64,000 nucleotides of DNA from the NCBI RefSeq assembly GCF_021227995.1, contig NZ_CP089301.1, forward strand, positions 3,162,001-3,226,000. The letters run 5' to 3'. This DNA is from Novosphingobium kaempferiae (lineage in GTDB: Bacteria; Pseudomonadota; Alphaproteobacteria; Sphingomonadales; Sphingomonadaceae). Numbering within the stretch: the stretch's first letter is position 1; the number at the start of each line of letters is the position of its first letter. Shown here piece by piece: positions 9,510-19,179 of the stretch. The notes beneath the pieces were generated by a model. It worked only from the letters and a program-made list of their open reading frames with translations. It did no database searches and was not told where the DNA came from. Position numbers and translations under genes: made by a program.

Positions 9510-10454
9510 ATGCAGCGCAGGAATCGCCCTGCGGTCGATCCTGCGATCGAACCGCAGCAGGGCATCACACGGGACGGGCAACCGTTGTCATACAACCGTG
9601 CTCCGGCATCGGACCTCGCACCGTGGCTGGCGCGCCTCTACGTGACAAAGGTCGATCTGCCCGACGACTACACGGTGTCGTGCGGCATCTTCAACGACAC
9701 CGCCGTCGTGCGCATCCAGCTTGCCGGGGACTGGTCGGCCGAGACTGTCGCCGGGACCGTCTCCACGCGCCGCGGGGCCTTCTATTTCGGGCCGCAGTCC
9801 CGGCACATGCCGGTCTCGGTGACGGGCAGCTTCATCAGCCTCGGCTACGCCATCCGCCCCGGTACCGGTACCGCGCTGCGGCTGCCGCGCGTGGGCGACT
9901 TCATCGACCGCGTCGTGCCGACCGACATGATGACCGCCCCCTCCGAGGATTTCCTCGATGTCCTCGCCGCCGACGCCACGCCCGAGGAATGGCTGCAGGC
10001 GCTGGAGGCGCTCGTGCGCACGCAAGTGGAAGGGCTCGGCGGCGCGGAGCCGGATCCGCTGACCGCGCGGTTCGAGGAGCTGGTCCTGCGCGACCCGGGC
10101 ATGTCGGTGAGCGAGGCCGCCGCCGAGTGCGAGGTGGACCGCCGCAAGCTGGAGCGCGTCGTCAGCCGCGACTTCGGGATGCCCCCCAAGCAGGTGCTGC
10201 GCCGCGCCCGCGCCCTCGACATGGCGAGCCACCTGCGCGGCGTCGCCGATTCGGCGGAGGGCGAGGAGATGGCGCTAAGGTACTACGACGAGAGCCACCT
10301 CATCCACGAATTCACCGACCTGTTCGGCATGTCGCCGCGCCAGTTCGTCGCCAAGCCGCAGCCGATCCTAACGCTGGCGCTCGAATCGCGGCAGGCCCGG
10401 CGGCTGGAGGCTCTGCATCGGCTGGAGCCGGGTCAGAGCCGCCCTTGGGAGTGA
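9510..10454 (+). CDS. AraC family transcriptional regulator
   Basis: 314 residues from ATG at 9510, which has GAGGGGG just upstream. The N-terminal two thirds are an unassigned sensing region. The C-terminal part has two helix-turn-helix units: SVSEAAAECEVDRRKLERVV with FGMPPKQVLRRARALDMASH, then YYDESHLIHEFTDLFGMSPR followed by QFV, the AraC signature (the GMSPRQF end is diagnostic). It is transcribed divergently from hisN. Ligand and targets are unknown. Confidence 0.85.
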   Translation: MQRRNRPAVDPAIEPQQGITRDGQPLSYNRAPASDLAPWLARLYVTKVDLPDDYTVSCGIFNDTAVVRIQLAGDWSAETVAGTVSTRRGAFYFGPQSRHMPVSVTGSFISLGYAIRPGTGTALRLPRVGDFIDRVVPTDMMTAPSEDFLDVLAADATPEEWLQALEALVRTQVEGLGGAEPDPLTARFEELVLRDPGMSVSEAAAECEVDRRKLERVVSRDFGMPPKQVLRRARALDMASHLRGVADSAEGEEMALRYYDESHLIHEFTDLFGMSPRQFVAKPQPILTLALESRQARRLEALHRLEPGQSRPWE

Positions 10455-10460
10455 GGAATG

Positions 10461-10489
10461 CGTCGTCCCGGACCTGATCCGGGACGACG
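10461..10489. repeat. Short perfect palindrome between convergent genes (possible bidirectional terminator)
   Basis: CGTCGTCCCGGA, five-base loop, TCCGGGACGACG: 12-bp perfect arms. It lies between the convergent AraC-family gene and prs. Similar CGTCxTCCCGGA palindromes are dispersed in sphingomonad genomes. No clear T-tract is present on either strand. Confidence 0.7.
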
Positions 10490-10503
10490 GCAGCGATCGA
10501 GGA

Positions 10504-11439
<936 letters not shown>

Positions 11440-11563
11440 TTGGCGAATCCCCGTGACGGTTCCTGGCGGTCTGTCGTTGGGACCGGCCCTGTAGCCGGGT
11501 GTCCCGGGAATGCAATAGAGCGTGGACGGTTTTCGTCGTCCCAAATCCGGTCCACGATGAAAC

Positions 11564-11602
11564 GAAAAGGCCGCCCCCGGTTCAACCGGAGGCGGCCTTT
11601 CG
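11564..11602 (-). terminator. Rho-independent terminator of glpX
   Basis: On the minus strand AAAGGCCGCCTCCGG and CCGGGGGCGGCCTTTT pair around a short TTGAA loop and are followed by TCGTTTC. It starts about 20 bases after the glpX stop codon. Confidence 0.8.
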
Positions 11603-11623
11603 TAATCCCTTCAACGGGATGTA

Positions 11624-12604
11624 TCAGAGGCGGTGTTCGCCCTTGATCCAGCGCACGGTGCCCGAGCTGGCGCGCATCACCACGCTGTCGGTGGTCATCA
11701 CGCCGCCCTTGCGGTGCTTCACGCCGTCGAGCAGCGAGCCGCTGGTCACGCCGGTCGCCGCGAAGATGCAGTCGCCCTTGGCGAGTTCTTCCAGCTTGTA
11801 GACCTTGTCGAGGTCGGTGATGCCCCACTTGCGGGCGCGGGCGCGCTCGTCGTCATTGCGGAACAGCAGGCGGCCGTTGAACTGGCCGCCGACGCAGCGC
11901 AGCGCGGCTGCGGCCAGAACGCCTTCCGGCGCGCCGCCCGAACCCATGTAGAGGTCGATCGTGGTGTCCTCGTCGGTCGTCGCGATGACGCCCGCGACGT
12001 CGCCGTCGCCGATCAGCACGACGCCGCAGCCGATCGCGCGCAGTTCGGCGATCAGCGCTTCGTGGCGCGGACGGTCGAGCACGCAGACGATGATGTCGGA
12101 GGGCTGCACGCCCTTGGCCGCCGCCACCGCCTCGACGTTCTGGGTCGGGGTCTTGTTGAGGTCGATCACGCCTTCGGGGTAGCCCGGGCCGACCGCGATC
12201 TTGTCCATGTAGACGTCGGGCGCGTTGAGCAGGCCGCCCTCTTCCGCCGCCGCCAGCACCGCCAACGAGTTCGGACCGGCCTTCGCGGTGATCGTGGTGC
12301 CTTCGAGCGGATCGAGCGCGATGTCGATCTTCGGGCCCTTGCCTGGAGCGCCGCCGACCTTCTCGCCGATGAAGAGCATCGGCGCCTCGTCGCGCTCACC
12401 CTCGCCGATCACGACGGTGCCGTCGATGTAGAGGCCGTCAAAGGCCTTGCGCATTGCCTCCACTGCGGCATGATCGGCGGCCTTCTCGTCGCCGCGACCG
12501 ATAAGCTTGGAAGCGGCGATGGCGGCAGCCTCGGTGACGCGCACCATTTCGAGGACCAGAACGCGATCGAGTACGTGACTTGCGGGGGTAGTGTTTTCGG
12601 ACAT
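11624..12604 (-). CDS. glpX: Class II fructose-1,6-bisphosphatase (GlpX)
   Basis: 326 residues from ATG at 12604 (GGAG five bases upstream; the GTG two codons earlier is less likely). GlpX-type phosphatase of gluconeogenesis or the Calvin cycle, cytoplasmic and metal dependent. Hallmarks: VIGEGERDEAPMLFIGEKVG near residue 65, ALDPLEGTT carrying metal-binding residues, and MGSGGAPEGVLAAAALRCVG in the C-terminal half. The strong hairpin after the stop suggests a monocistronic unit. Confidence 0.95.
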   Translation of the reverse strand: MSENTTPASHVLDRVLVLEMVRVTEAAAIAASKLIGRGDEKAADHAAVEAMRKAFDGLYIDGTVVIGEGERDEAPMLFIGEKVGGAPGKGPKIDIALDPLEGTTITAKAGPNSLAVLAAAEEGGLLNAPDVYMDKIAVGPGYPEGVIDLNKTPTQNVEAVAAAKGVQPSDIIVCVLDRPRHEALIAELRAIGCGVVLIGDGDVAGVIATTDEDTTIDLYMGSGGAPEGVLAAAALRCVGGQFNGRLLFRNDDERARARKWGITDLDKVYKLEELAKGDCIFAATGVTSGSLLDGVKHRKGGVMTTDSVVMRASSGTVRWIKGEHRL

Positions 12605-12664
12605 GTTCACTCCGGATTAATCCAGGGAGGAAAGGTTTTAACCGCTTAGACAGAGGATTTTGAA

Positions 12665-13135
12665 TTGTCGAGAAGCTGGTCTTACCTTTTCGCAATCGCA
12701 ATAATCGCTCCCGCTCCGGCGATTGCCCAGCAATCGTCTGCAGCGTCAGGTGGAGCTACTGAAAGCGACCGCGTGATCGCGGAGAAAATGCTCGGTACGG
12801 GCGGCAGGATCACGCCCGATACTTCGCGCAATGCGTGCCTGCGCACGATCCGGCAGGGCGAGATCGTCGTCTGCGCGCCGACGCCCGACCAGTACCGCGT
12901 GCCCTCCACCGGCGACGACGATCCCACCGGTGCGGGCGCCGACGACGGCCGCCTCGATCCGCCCGACATCGCGGGCAAGGGCATCTTCCGTGGCAAGTCC
13001 ACCATGAGCGGGCTCTGCGTCATTCCGCCCTGCCCGCCCGAGCAGCCTTATATCATCGATCTTTCGACGATTCCCGAGGCGCCTGCGGGTTCGGATGCCG
13101 ACCGGATCGCCAAGGGGGAACTGCGGGCGCGGTAG
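12665..13135 (+). CDS. Conserved hypothetical secreted protein
   Basis: 156 residues with a signal peptide (SYLFAIAIIAPAPAIAQQ, likely cleavage after AIA). It starts at a TTG; no strong Shine-Dalgarno is seen, so the start is uncertain. The mature part has Cys residues in NACLRTIRQGEIVVCAP and GLCVIPPCPPEQPY that could form disulfides in the periplasm. It is transcribed divergently from glpX. I recognise no functional domain; small exported proteins of this pattern occur in sphingomonads. Confidence 0.65.
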   Translation: MSRSWSYLFAIAIIAPAPAIAQQSSAASGGATESDRVIAEKMLGTGGRITPDTSRNACLRTIRQGEIVVCAPTPDQYRVPSTGDDDPTGAGADDGRLDPPDIAGKGIFRGKSTMSGLCVIPPCPPEQPYIIDLSTIPEAPAGSDADRIAKGELRAR

Positions 13136-13180
13136 TCGGCTTATGGTCCGGGGGCTAAAAAACCTTGCCCGATATTGATC

Positions 13181-13303
13181 CCCCACCCCGTCGCCCCTGC
13201 GAAGGCAGGGCCCCATCCCAAGCTAGCAGCCTCGCAGTGAGCAAGGTGTCTGGGCGATAGACCTGATGGGCCCCTGCCTACGCAGGGGCGACGAGGTGGG
13301 GGG
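13181..13303. repeat. Long palindromic repeat, family B
   Basis: Inverted repeat with arms of nearly 38 bases: the left contains CGTCGCCCCTGCGAAGGCAG and the right ATGGGCCCCTGCCTACGCAG, outer ends CCCCACC and GGTGGGG. It occupies part of the gap (13136-13449) between the hypothetical gene and hom, which holds no gene. Confidence 0.75.
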
Positions 13304-13355
13304 TGTTTTAGGATGTTATGATCGCCGGATAGCGCCTTTCAGCGCACCCCCGCTT

Positions 13356-13438
13356 CGTCAATGCGAGCGGCGAAGCCGCGCGGCAATCCAGCACCGCGCA
13401 GAACCGCGCCGGATTGCTTCGCTGCGCTCGCAATGACG
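13356..13438. repeat. Palindromic intergenic repeat, family A copy 2
   Basis: Shares arms with the copy at 2838-2918: CGTCAATGCGAGCGGCGAAG with GGCAATCCAG, and CGGATTGCTTCGCTGCGCTC with GCAATGACG. It lies 11 bp beyond the stop codon of hom and may act as its transcript end. Confidence 0.8.
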
Positions 13439-13449
13439 GACGTAAGGCT

Positions 13450-14757
13450 TCAAGCCCCGATGATCTGCATCACCAGCGGGCGCCCGGCGAGGCTGTCCGA
13501 GCCGTCGAGGATGCGCATCGCCTCGGTGACGGCGCTTTCCGGCCCGGGATGCGTGACGACCGCAAGGATCACCACGCCGTCCTGGTCGGGGTCGCCCTTC
13601 TGGATCAGGCTCTCGATGGAGACGCCCGCATCGCGCATGGCCGCGGTGATGTCGGCCAGCACGCCCGGGCGGTCGGGCACGGTGAAGCGGATGTAGGAAC
13701 TGCCGACGCGGTGTCCGGTCGATGCGGGCTCCATCGCTTCCAGTTCGCCGGCGGGCATCGAGAACGCCGCGCCCTTCTCGCCGCGCGCGATGTCGATGAT
13801 GTCGGCGACGACCGCGCTGGCGGTCGGACCGTCCCCCGCGCCCGCGCCCTGGAACAGCAGGCGGCCCATGAAGTTGCCCTCGGCCACGACCGCGTTGGTC
13901 GCGCCATCGACATGCGCGAGCGGATGATCGATGGGAACGAGGTGCGGGCGCACCCGCTGGAACAGGCGCGGCGCGCCATGCGCAGTGTCGACCCCCGCCA
14001 TGCCGAGCAGGCGGATGACGTAGCCGAGCGAGCGGGCCTGCTCGATGTCGGCGGCCTTGATGCGGCTGATGCCCATGGTCTCCACCGCATCGAACCGCAG
14101 CTGCGAGCCGAAGGCGATGGCGGCGAGGATCGACAGCTTGTGCGCGGCGTCGATGCCCTCGATGTCGAAGGTCGGGTCGGCCTCGGCATAGCCCAGCTTC
14201 TGCGCATCGGCGAGCACGTCGGCAAAGTCGGCCCCGGTGTCCTCCATGGTGGAGAGGATGTAGTTGCAGGTGCCGTTGAGGATGCCGTAGACACGCTCGA
14301 TGGCGTTCGCCGCCGCGCCTTCGGACAGGCCCTTGATGACCGGGATGCCGCCCGCGACCGCCGCCTCGAACTTGAGCGCGACGCCCTGCGCCTCGGCGGC
14401 AGCGGCCAGTTCCAGCCCATGATGCGCGATCATCGCCTTGTTGGCGGTGACGAGGCTCTTGCCTCCGGCGATGGTGTTGCGCGCAAGCGCGAGCGCCGGG
14501 CCGTCCGACCCGCCGACCATCTCCACCACCACGTCCACGTCGTCGCGCGCGGCAAGCGCGGCGGTGTCGTCCACCCAGTCGTAGGCCGAGAGGTCGACGC
14601 CGCGGTCCTTGCTGCGGTCGCGCGCGCTGATGGCGGCGATGCGAATCGGACGGCGGGCACGGCGGGCGATCAGCTCCGCGTTGGTCTCGATGAGACGGAC
14701 GACGCCGCCTCCGACGGTTCCCAGTCCGGCAAGCGCAATATTCAGCGGTTCGACCAT
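13450..14757 (-). CDS. hom: Homoserine dehydrogenase
   Basis: 435 residues from ATG at 14757, which has AAAGGAG five bases upstream. It reduces aspartate semialdehyde to homoserine for threonine and methionine synthesis. Domains: N-terminal NAD(P) fold (IALAGLGTVGGGVVRLI), catalytic domain with NGTCNYILSTME, YAEADPTFDIEGIDAAHKLS and the substrate-binding lysine region, and a C-terminal ACT domain (SYIRFTVPDRPGVLADITAA) for amino-acid feedback. An in-frame extension to 14850 lacks conservation and was not used. Confidence 0.96.
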   Translation of the reverse strand: MVEPLNIALAGLGTVGGGVVRLIETNAELIARRARRPIRIAAISARDRSKDRGVDLSAYDWVDDTAALAARDDVDVVVEMVGGSDGPALALARNTIAGGKSLVTANKAMIAHHGLELAAAAEAQGVALKFEAAVAGGIPVIKGLSEGAAANAIERVYGILNGTCNYILSTMEDTGADFADVLADAQKLGYAEADPTFDIEGIDAAHKLSILAAIAFGSQLRFDAVETMGISRIKAADIEQARSLGYVIRLLGMAGVDTAHGAPRLFQRVRPHLVPIDHPLAHVDGATNAVVAEGNFMGRLLFQGAGAGDGPTASAVVADIIDIARGEKGAAFSMPAGELEAMEPASTGHRVGSSYIRFTVPDRPGVLADITAAMRDAGVSIESLIQKGDPDQDGVVILAVVTHPGPESAVTEAMRILDGSDSLAGRPLVMQIIGA

Positions 14758-14839
14758 GCAAACTCCTTTTCGGGAGCGCGCACTAAGACAGCCGGAGTGG
14801 AATTTCCAGTCGTTCCGTTTGCGGGCGAGATCAGCAAGA

Positions 14840-14915
14840 CCCTTCGACAAGCTCGGGGTGAGCGGGAGTTGTGCAAGCCCCCCTCAAACCCGCTCAGGCT
14901 GAGCCTGTCGAAGCC
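14840..14915. repeat. Palindromic repeat, family D (CTTCGACAAGCTC type)
   Basis: Left arm CCCTTCGACAAGCTCGGGG plus TGAGCGGG, right arm CCCGCTCAGGC plus TGAGCCTGTCGAAG. This inverted repeat is a familiar dispersed element of sphingomonads. It lies between the hom promoter side and the 3' end of the neighbouring secreted-protein gene. Confidence 0.75.
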
Positions 14916-14931
14916 CCCGCCGCAAGCGCCC

Positions 14932-15777
14932 TTATTTCAACGTGCGCGTGCAGGGACCAAGCTGCGCCAGCACCTGCCGGTAATCGGTCAGCGCCTGCTG
15001 CTGCTCCGCGAACGTGCCAGAGACATTGGCCTCCGCAGGCGGCGTCTTCGGCAGGAAGCAGGCGAGGCGATACCATTCCAGCGTCTCGGGCGCAGGCGGA
15101 TGATCGACGTTGGCGACGAGTTCGGAGAACGACACGCCCCAGACCGGTGCCTGCCCCTGCTCGTGCCGGACGGTGATCGAGGCGGCCGAGTTGTCATGCG
15201 TGTTGAGGAAGATCTGCGTCTCGCCCTGTCCCGCCAGCGTACCGGGCACGAACAGCAGTTCGCGCACGCCGGTGATCTTCGCGGGTGCATCGGGCGACAC
15301 CAGCGCCTGCAGGATCGAGCGCAGCCGCGCGTCGCGCGCCGGGGTCCAGAGCTGCTGCGCGGTGGGCCAGACGAGCTGGAGTTCGCCGGGACGACCCGGC
15401 ACCGCGCGCGCGAAGAGGAAGACGTCCTGCTTCTTGAGCTTGGCCGCCTTGCCCTTGGCGTCGAGCGGAAGATCGACAAGGTAGTTAACCGATTCGCCCA
15501 GCGGCGCCTTGCCGGTCAGCAGCGCCTTGGTCTTCGCCTGTATATAGAAGCGTCCATGTCCCGGAGTGAGACCGCGAGCCCGTTCGTTCTCGATACGGGT
15601 CATCTTGGCGATCTGGACGAGCACGACGAGCCCTGCCGAATCGGCAAGGTCGGCAACGTCCGCGTAAGTGACCTCTCCGGGGGTTTCCATAGCGCCCTGA
15701 GCGCTCGCCATGACCGGCGTCAGTGCAAGATAGGTACCTGTCAGTGCCGCTACAAGAGGGCGCAGATTCGGTGACAT
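14932..15777 (-). CDS. Conserved hypothetical secreted protein
   Basis: 281 residues with an N-terminal signal peptide (LVAALTGTYLALTPVMASAQ, cleavage probably after ASA). The mature region shows no domain I recognise. It has two Cys residues near the C-terminus (YRLACFLP and LGPCTRTLK) that could be disulfide bonded in the periplasm. No neighbour suggests its role: hom is downstream and tonB is divergent upstream. Confidence 0.7.
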   Translation of the reverse strand: MSPNLRPLVAALTGTYLALTPVMASAQGAMETPGEVTYADVADLADSAGLVVLVQIAKMTRIENERARGLTPGHGRFYIQAKTKALLTGKAPLGESVNYLVDLPLDAKGKAAKLKKQDVFLFARAVPGRPGELQLVWPTAQQLWTPARDARLRSILQALVSPDAPAKITGVRELLFVPGTLAGQGETQIFLNTHDNSAASITVRHEQGQAPVWGVSFSELVANVDHPPAPETLEWYRLACFLPKTPPAEANVSGTFAEQQQALTDYRQVLAQLGPCTRTLK

Positions 15778-16140
15778 GAACGATAATCTCCGTGGAAATG
15801 CGAAGGCTTATAGCCGCTGGACGATGGGAACTCAAAATTGCACTGGATCAAATTGACCGGAGCGGGCATGAATCGTGCGTTAACCCCCGCCGGGCCGATA
15901 AGGCGTTGCGTGGGGTGGGCTTCGACGTTAAGAAGCCTGCAAAATGGGGCAAAAATATCAAAAGCCCCTCGGTTCGCCTCCCGTTACGTATTGTTCACGG
16001 ATGGGCAGACTGTTAGCCGTCAGGGTGGGTAATTTGGATTTTCGTCATGGGTTCCTCTTCCGGGGGGAAGCCATGGGCGCCCTTGGACATGTGCTTTTTG
16101 GACCTCTGTCCGGGGCTTGGTAATGGAGTGATGCGTCTGA
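15778..16140. other. Divergent intergenic region upstream of tonB operon
   Basis: About 360 bp with no gene between the divergent secreted-protein gene and tonB. It must contain both promoters, and is locally less GC-rich around 15940-15990 (GCAAAAATATCAAAAG). No convincing -35/-10 pair or Fur-type box could be assigned by eye. Confidence 0.5.
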
Positions 16141-16803
16141 ATGGCTTACGCTGACCAGCAGATGAGCACCAACAAGGTTGTTGCTCTTGTCATTGTCGCC
16201 TTGATCCATGTCTTCGTCGGCTATGCGCTCGTCACCGGCTTGGCCTATGAGGCGGCGAAGAAGGTCATCAACAAGGTGACCACTGTGGACATCAAGGAAG
16301 AAAAGCCCAAGGAGGAAGAGCCGCCGCCGCCCCCTCCGAAGGAAGATACGCCGCCGCCGCCTATCGTGGCGCCGCCGCCGCCGATCAACATCGCCCCGGC
16401 CCCGCCGCCGGTGCAGACCGTGATCACCCCGCCCCCGGCTCCGCCGGTGGTGATCCAGACCGCGGCCCCGCCGCCGGCCCCGCCGCCGCCGCCGCCCGGT
16501 CCTTCGAAGGCCCGTGGCGTGAAGCCGAAGGGTCAGGGCAGCTGGGCAGCCCGCATCCAGTCGAACTACCCGACCCGCGCCGCTCGTGAAGAGCGTGAAG
16601 GCCGTGTCGGCGTGCGTGTGACTGTCGGTCCCGACGGCAAGGTTTCGGCCTGCTCGGTCTCGGGTTCAAGCGGCAGCCCCGATCTGGACGAGGCAGCATG
16701 CGACGGCATGCAGCGCTACGCCCGGTTCGATCCGGCCCTCGACGCGGATGGCAACCCCATCTCGTCGTCGTACCAGACCGCGATCGTCTACAAGCTCAAC
16801 TAA
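16141..16803 (+). CDS. tonB: TonB family energy transducer
   Basis: 220 residues. One N-terminal membrane anchor (KVVALVIVALIHVFVGYALV, about residues 12-31), a Pro-rich and Glu-Lys-rich periplasmic spacer (residues about 50-125, EEEPPPPPPKEDTPPPPIV and similar), and a C-terminal TonB domain (GVRVTVGPDGKVSACSVSGS, then a conserved final YK). It couples the proton-motive force harvested by ExbB-ExbD to outer-membrane receptors such as the one at 32023-34581. First gene of the operon with exbB and two exbD genes. Confidence 0.93.
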   Translation: MAYADQQMSTNKVVALVIVALIHVFVGYALVTGLAYEAAKKVINKVTTVDIKEEKPKEEEPPPPPPKEDTPPPPIVAPPPPINIAPAPPPVQTVITPPPAPPVVIQTAAPPPAPPPPPPGPSKARGVKPKGQGSWAARIQSNYPTRAAREEREGRVGVRVTVGPDGKVSACSVSGSSGSPDLDEAACDGMQRYARFDPALDADGNPISSSYQTAIVYKLN

Positions 16804-16871
16804 TCTCCAAGGGGTCGGCCCCGCATTCGGATCCCGACCACATCCTGCATTCTTCTTGAGAGGTAAATCGC

Positions 16872-17639
16872 ATGCTTATCGTTGACATCCTTGCCGCCGC
16901 CGGCGCGCCTCAGAACAAGTTCGGCTTCGCCGAGGCTCTGGAGCAGGGCGGTTTCATCGCTTACGCGACCGTCATCATCCTGGGCATCATGTCCTTCGGT
17001 TCGTTCTACATCCTGTTCACCAAGTGGTTCGAGCAGTCGAAGATCCTGCGCCAGTTCGGCACCGTGCGCACGACCTTCTGGAAGGCCCCGACCCTGCGTG
17101 AAGGCGCCGCCAAGCTCGAGAAGAACAGCGCATGGCGCCAGCTCGTCGAAGACGGCATCGCCGCTGAAGACCAGCACGCCAAGATGACCGACTCGCTCGA
17201 AGCCCACGACTGGCTGCACGGCTCGCTCGCTCGCTCGGAAGCGACCATCAACGCCCGCCTCGCCGGCGGTCTGCCCTTCCTCGCCACCGTCGGTGCGACC
17301 TCGCCGTTCATCGGTCTGTTCGGTACCGTCGTCGGCATCTACCGCGCTCTGATCGCCATCGGCCTCGCCGGTTCGGCCTCGATCGACAAGGTCGCGGGTC
17401 CGGTCGGTGAAGCTCTCATCATGACCGCGCTCGGTCTGCTCGTCGCGGTTCCGGCCGTTCTCGCCTACAACTACCTGCAGGCTCGCAACAAGCGCATCGC
17501 CGAACTGCTGACCGGCTTCTCGAACGACGTTCTCGCGAACATCAACTCGAAGGGCGCCGTGAAGCCTTCGATCGCTTCGGCTCCGGCCAAGGCTGCTCCG
17601 GCCGCCGCCAAGCCGGCTGCCGCTCCGGCCAAGCCGTAA
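16872..17639 (+). CDS. exbB: ExbB/TolQ-family proton channel protein
   Basis: 255 residues with MotA/TolQ/ExbB architecture: a membrane segment at about 28-50 (FIAYATVIILGIMSFGSFYI), a cytoplasmic loop, and two more helices (LPFLATVGATSPFIGLFGTV and GPVGEALIMTALGLLVAVPA). The conserved GATSPFIGLFGTVVG motif is the family signature. The tail is Ala/Pro/Lys-rich. It has a good upstream GAGAGG. Second gene of the tonB operon. Confidence 0.95.
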   Translation: MLIVDILAAAGAPQNKFGFAEALEQGGFIAYATVIILGIMSFGSFYILFTKWFEQSKILRQFGTVRTTFWKAPTLREGAAKLEKNSAWRQLVEDGIAAEDQHAKMTDSLEAHDWLHGSLARSEATINARLAGGLPFLATVGATSPFIGLFGTVVGIYRALIAIGLAGSASIDKVAGPVGEALIMTALGLLVAVPAVLAYNYLQARNKRIAELLTGFSNDVLANINSKGAVKPSIASAPAKAAPAAAKPAAAPAKP

Positions 17640-17778
17640 GAGTACGGGGACCGATCGGACCGGCCACAGGCACCCCCTGAACCGGTCCGCCCCCGTCGGG
17701 GTCAACCAAGGCGACGGCAACGAAGCATGCGAAAGGCCGTCGCCGGCCCCCAGGCAACGCAAGGATTAGGATAAGACT

Positions 17779-18312
17779 ATGGCGATATCCACGGGCGGAG
17801 GCGGTGCAGAGACACCGATGTCCGACATCAACACGACGCCGCTCGTCGACGTCATGCTGGTGCTGCTCATCATCTTCCTGATCGCGGTTCCGGTCGCGAT
17901 CCAGACGATCGAGAAGCTGCGCATCCCCGTCATCGTAGCCCAGGAGTCGAAGGACAAGGTGGAGAACCTCCTCCTTACCGTCTCGACCACCGACGTTTCC
18001 GGCAAGTCCGCCGGTGAACCCGGGTTCCAGGGTGCGAACCGCGGCGGTGAATGCCGCATCTACATCAACAACGTGACGCCGGTGACCTCCGAGGAACTGC
18101 GCGACCAGGCCTTCAAGCGTCTCGACGCGATCGTGAAGCGCGAAGGTGGTCCGCAGGCTCTCATGGCGAACCCGGATCTCATCCCGCAGGTCCACATCCG
18201 CGGTGACGTCGAGGCGCCTTGGCGCTGCGTCGCCGGTGCGATCTACAACGTTCAGGTTTCGGGCTATCCGACGGTTGGCTTCATCTCCAACCCGATCGAT
18301 CCGAACGCCTGA
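17779..18312 (+). CDS. exbD: ExbD/TolR-family biopolymer transport protein (first copy)
   Basis: 177 residues: short cytoplasmic N-terminus, one membrane helix (VDVMLVLLIIFLIAVPVAIQ) whose conserved Asp in NTTPLVDVML is the proton-carrying residue of the family, then a periplasmic domain. The periplasmic domain is larger than in the second copy and contains GGECRIYINNVTPVTS. The 139-bp gap after exbB holds only GC-rich hairpin-forming sequence. Confidence 0.94.
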   Translation: MAISTGGGGAETPMSDINTTPLVDVMLVLLIIFLIAVPVAIQTIEKLRIPVIVAQESKDKVENLLLTVSTTDVSGKSAGEPGFQGANRGGECRIYINNVTPVTSEELRDQAFKRLDAIVKREGGPQALMANPDLIPQVHIRGDVEAPWRCVAGAIYNVQVSGYPTVGFISNPIDPNA

Positions 18313-18336
18313 CGCGCGGAACAGGAGTAACATCTC

Positions 18337-18771
18337 ATGGCAATGTCAGGCGGCAAGGAAGATGGCTCGCCGATGATGGAGATGAACACGACGCCGTTGA
18401 TCGACGTCATGCTCTGCCTCCTCATCATGTTCATCATGTCCATCCCGGTTGCGACGCACTCGATCGACATCGATCTGCCCGTAGCCACCCCTCCGACGGA
18501 CACGCCGCCCCCGATCGATCCCGTGAAGAACAAGATCGTGCTGACTCAGGACAGCAAGATCATGTGGAACGGAACCCAGATCGACCAGGGCCGGCTGGTC
18601 CAGACGCTCGAAGCCACGACCCGCATGAATCCCGAGCCGGAACTCCAGTTCCAGCCGGAACCGGAAGCCAGCTACGATCTCTCGGCGCAGGTTCTCCAGG
18701 TCATCAAGGCCTCGGCCGTCACGAAGTTCGGCTTCGTCGGCAACGAACAGTTCGCGACCTTCGGCAAGTAA
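18337..18771 (+). CDS. exbD: ExbD/TolR-family biopolymer transport protein (second copy)
   Basis: 144 residues, MEMNTTPLIDVMLCLLIMFI with the conserved membrane Asp, followed by a periplasmic domain ending VTKFGFVGNEQFATFGK. AGGAG lies eight bases upstream of the ATG. Two exbD paralogues after exbB are a common arrangement in sphingomonads and xanthomonads. It ends the operon and is followed by a strong terminator. Confidence 0.94.
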   Translation: MAMSGGKEDGSPMMEMNTTPLIDVMLCLLIMFIMSIPVATHSIDIDLPVATPPTDTPPPIDPVKNKIVLTQDSKIMWNGTQIDQGRLVQTLEATTRMNPEPELQFQPEPEASYDLSAQVLQVIKASAVTKFGFVGNEQFATFGK

Positions 18772-18807
18772 GCCATCGGTCAGAGACTGGTCCCGCAAGG
18801 GGCACCC

Positions 18808-18836
18808 AAAGGGGCGGAGCAATCCGCCCCTTTTTC
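18808..18836 (+). terminator. Rho-independent terminator of tonB-exbBDD
   Basis: AAAGGGGCGGA, a four-base AGCAA-type loop, then TCCGCCCCTTTTT: 10-bp GC stem and T-tract, 37 bases past the second exbD stop. Confidence 0.9.
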
Positions 18837-18840
18837 TATT

Positions 18841-18983
18841 CCTCCCCGAGCTTGCTCGGGGAGGAGGACCGCCGACGCAGTCGGTGGTGGAGGGGCACCC
18901 GCGGGATCACCAGCCCTTGCTGCACGCGTCCTAAATGGTGCTGTCCTTCGAGGACCAGCAATCCACCGCGTGCCCCTCCACCA
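18841..18983. repeat. Palindromic repeat, family E
   Basis: Opens with a perfect hairpin CCTCCCCGAG-CTTG-CTCGGGGAGG (18841-18864). Further in, TGGTGGAGGGGCAC (about 18886-18899) is inverted at 18966-18983 as GTGCCCCTCCACCA. This is another dispersed sphingomonad element. With the terminator it fills most of the gap 18772-19179, which holds no gene. Confidence 0.7.
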
Positions 18984-19179
18984 TGCTTCGCATAATTTCA
19001 GTAATGAATGCTTTCCGACTGCGAACGCTCAGCCGGTGCTGAGACCACGAGGTTTCTTTGACGCTGCGATCAAGCGGGTCGGAAGACGAAAATCTCGCGG
19101 ATTGATGACGAAGCCGAATGCGCACAGCGCGTAATCGCAGATCCCGCGCGTTGGTGTGCAGTCCAACATTGGAGACAGA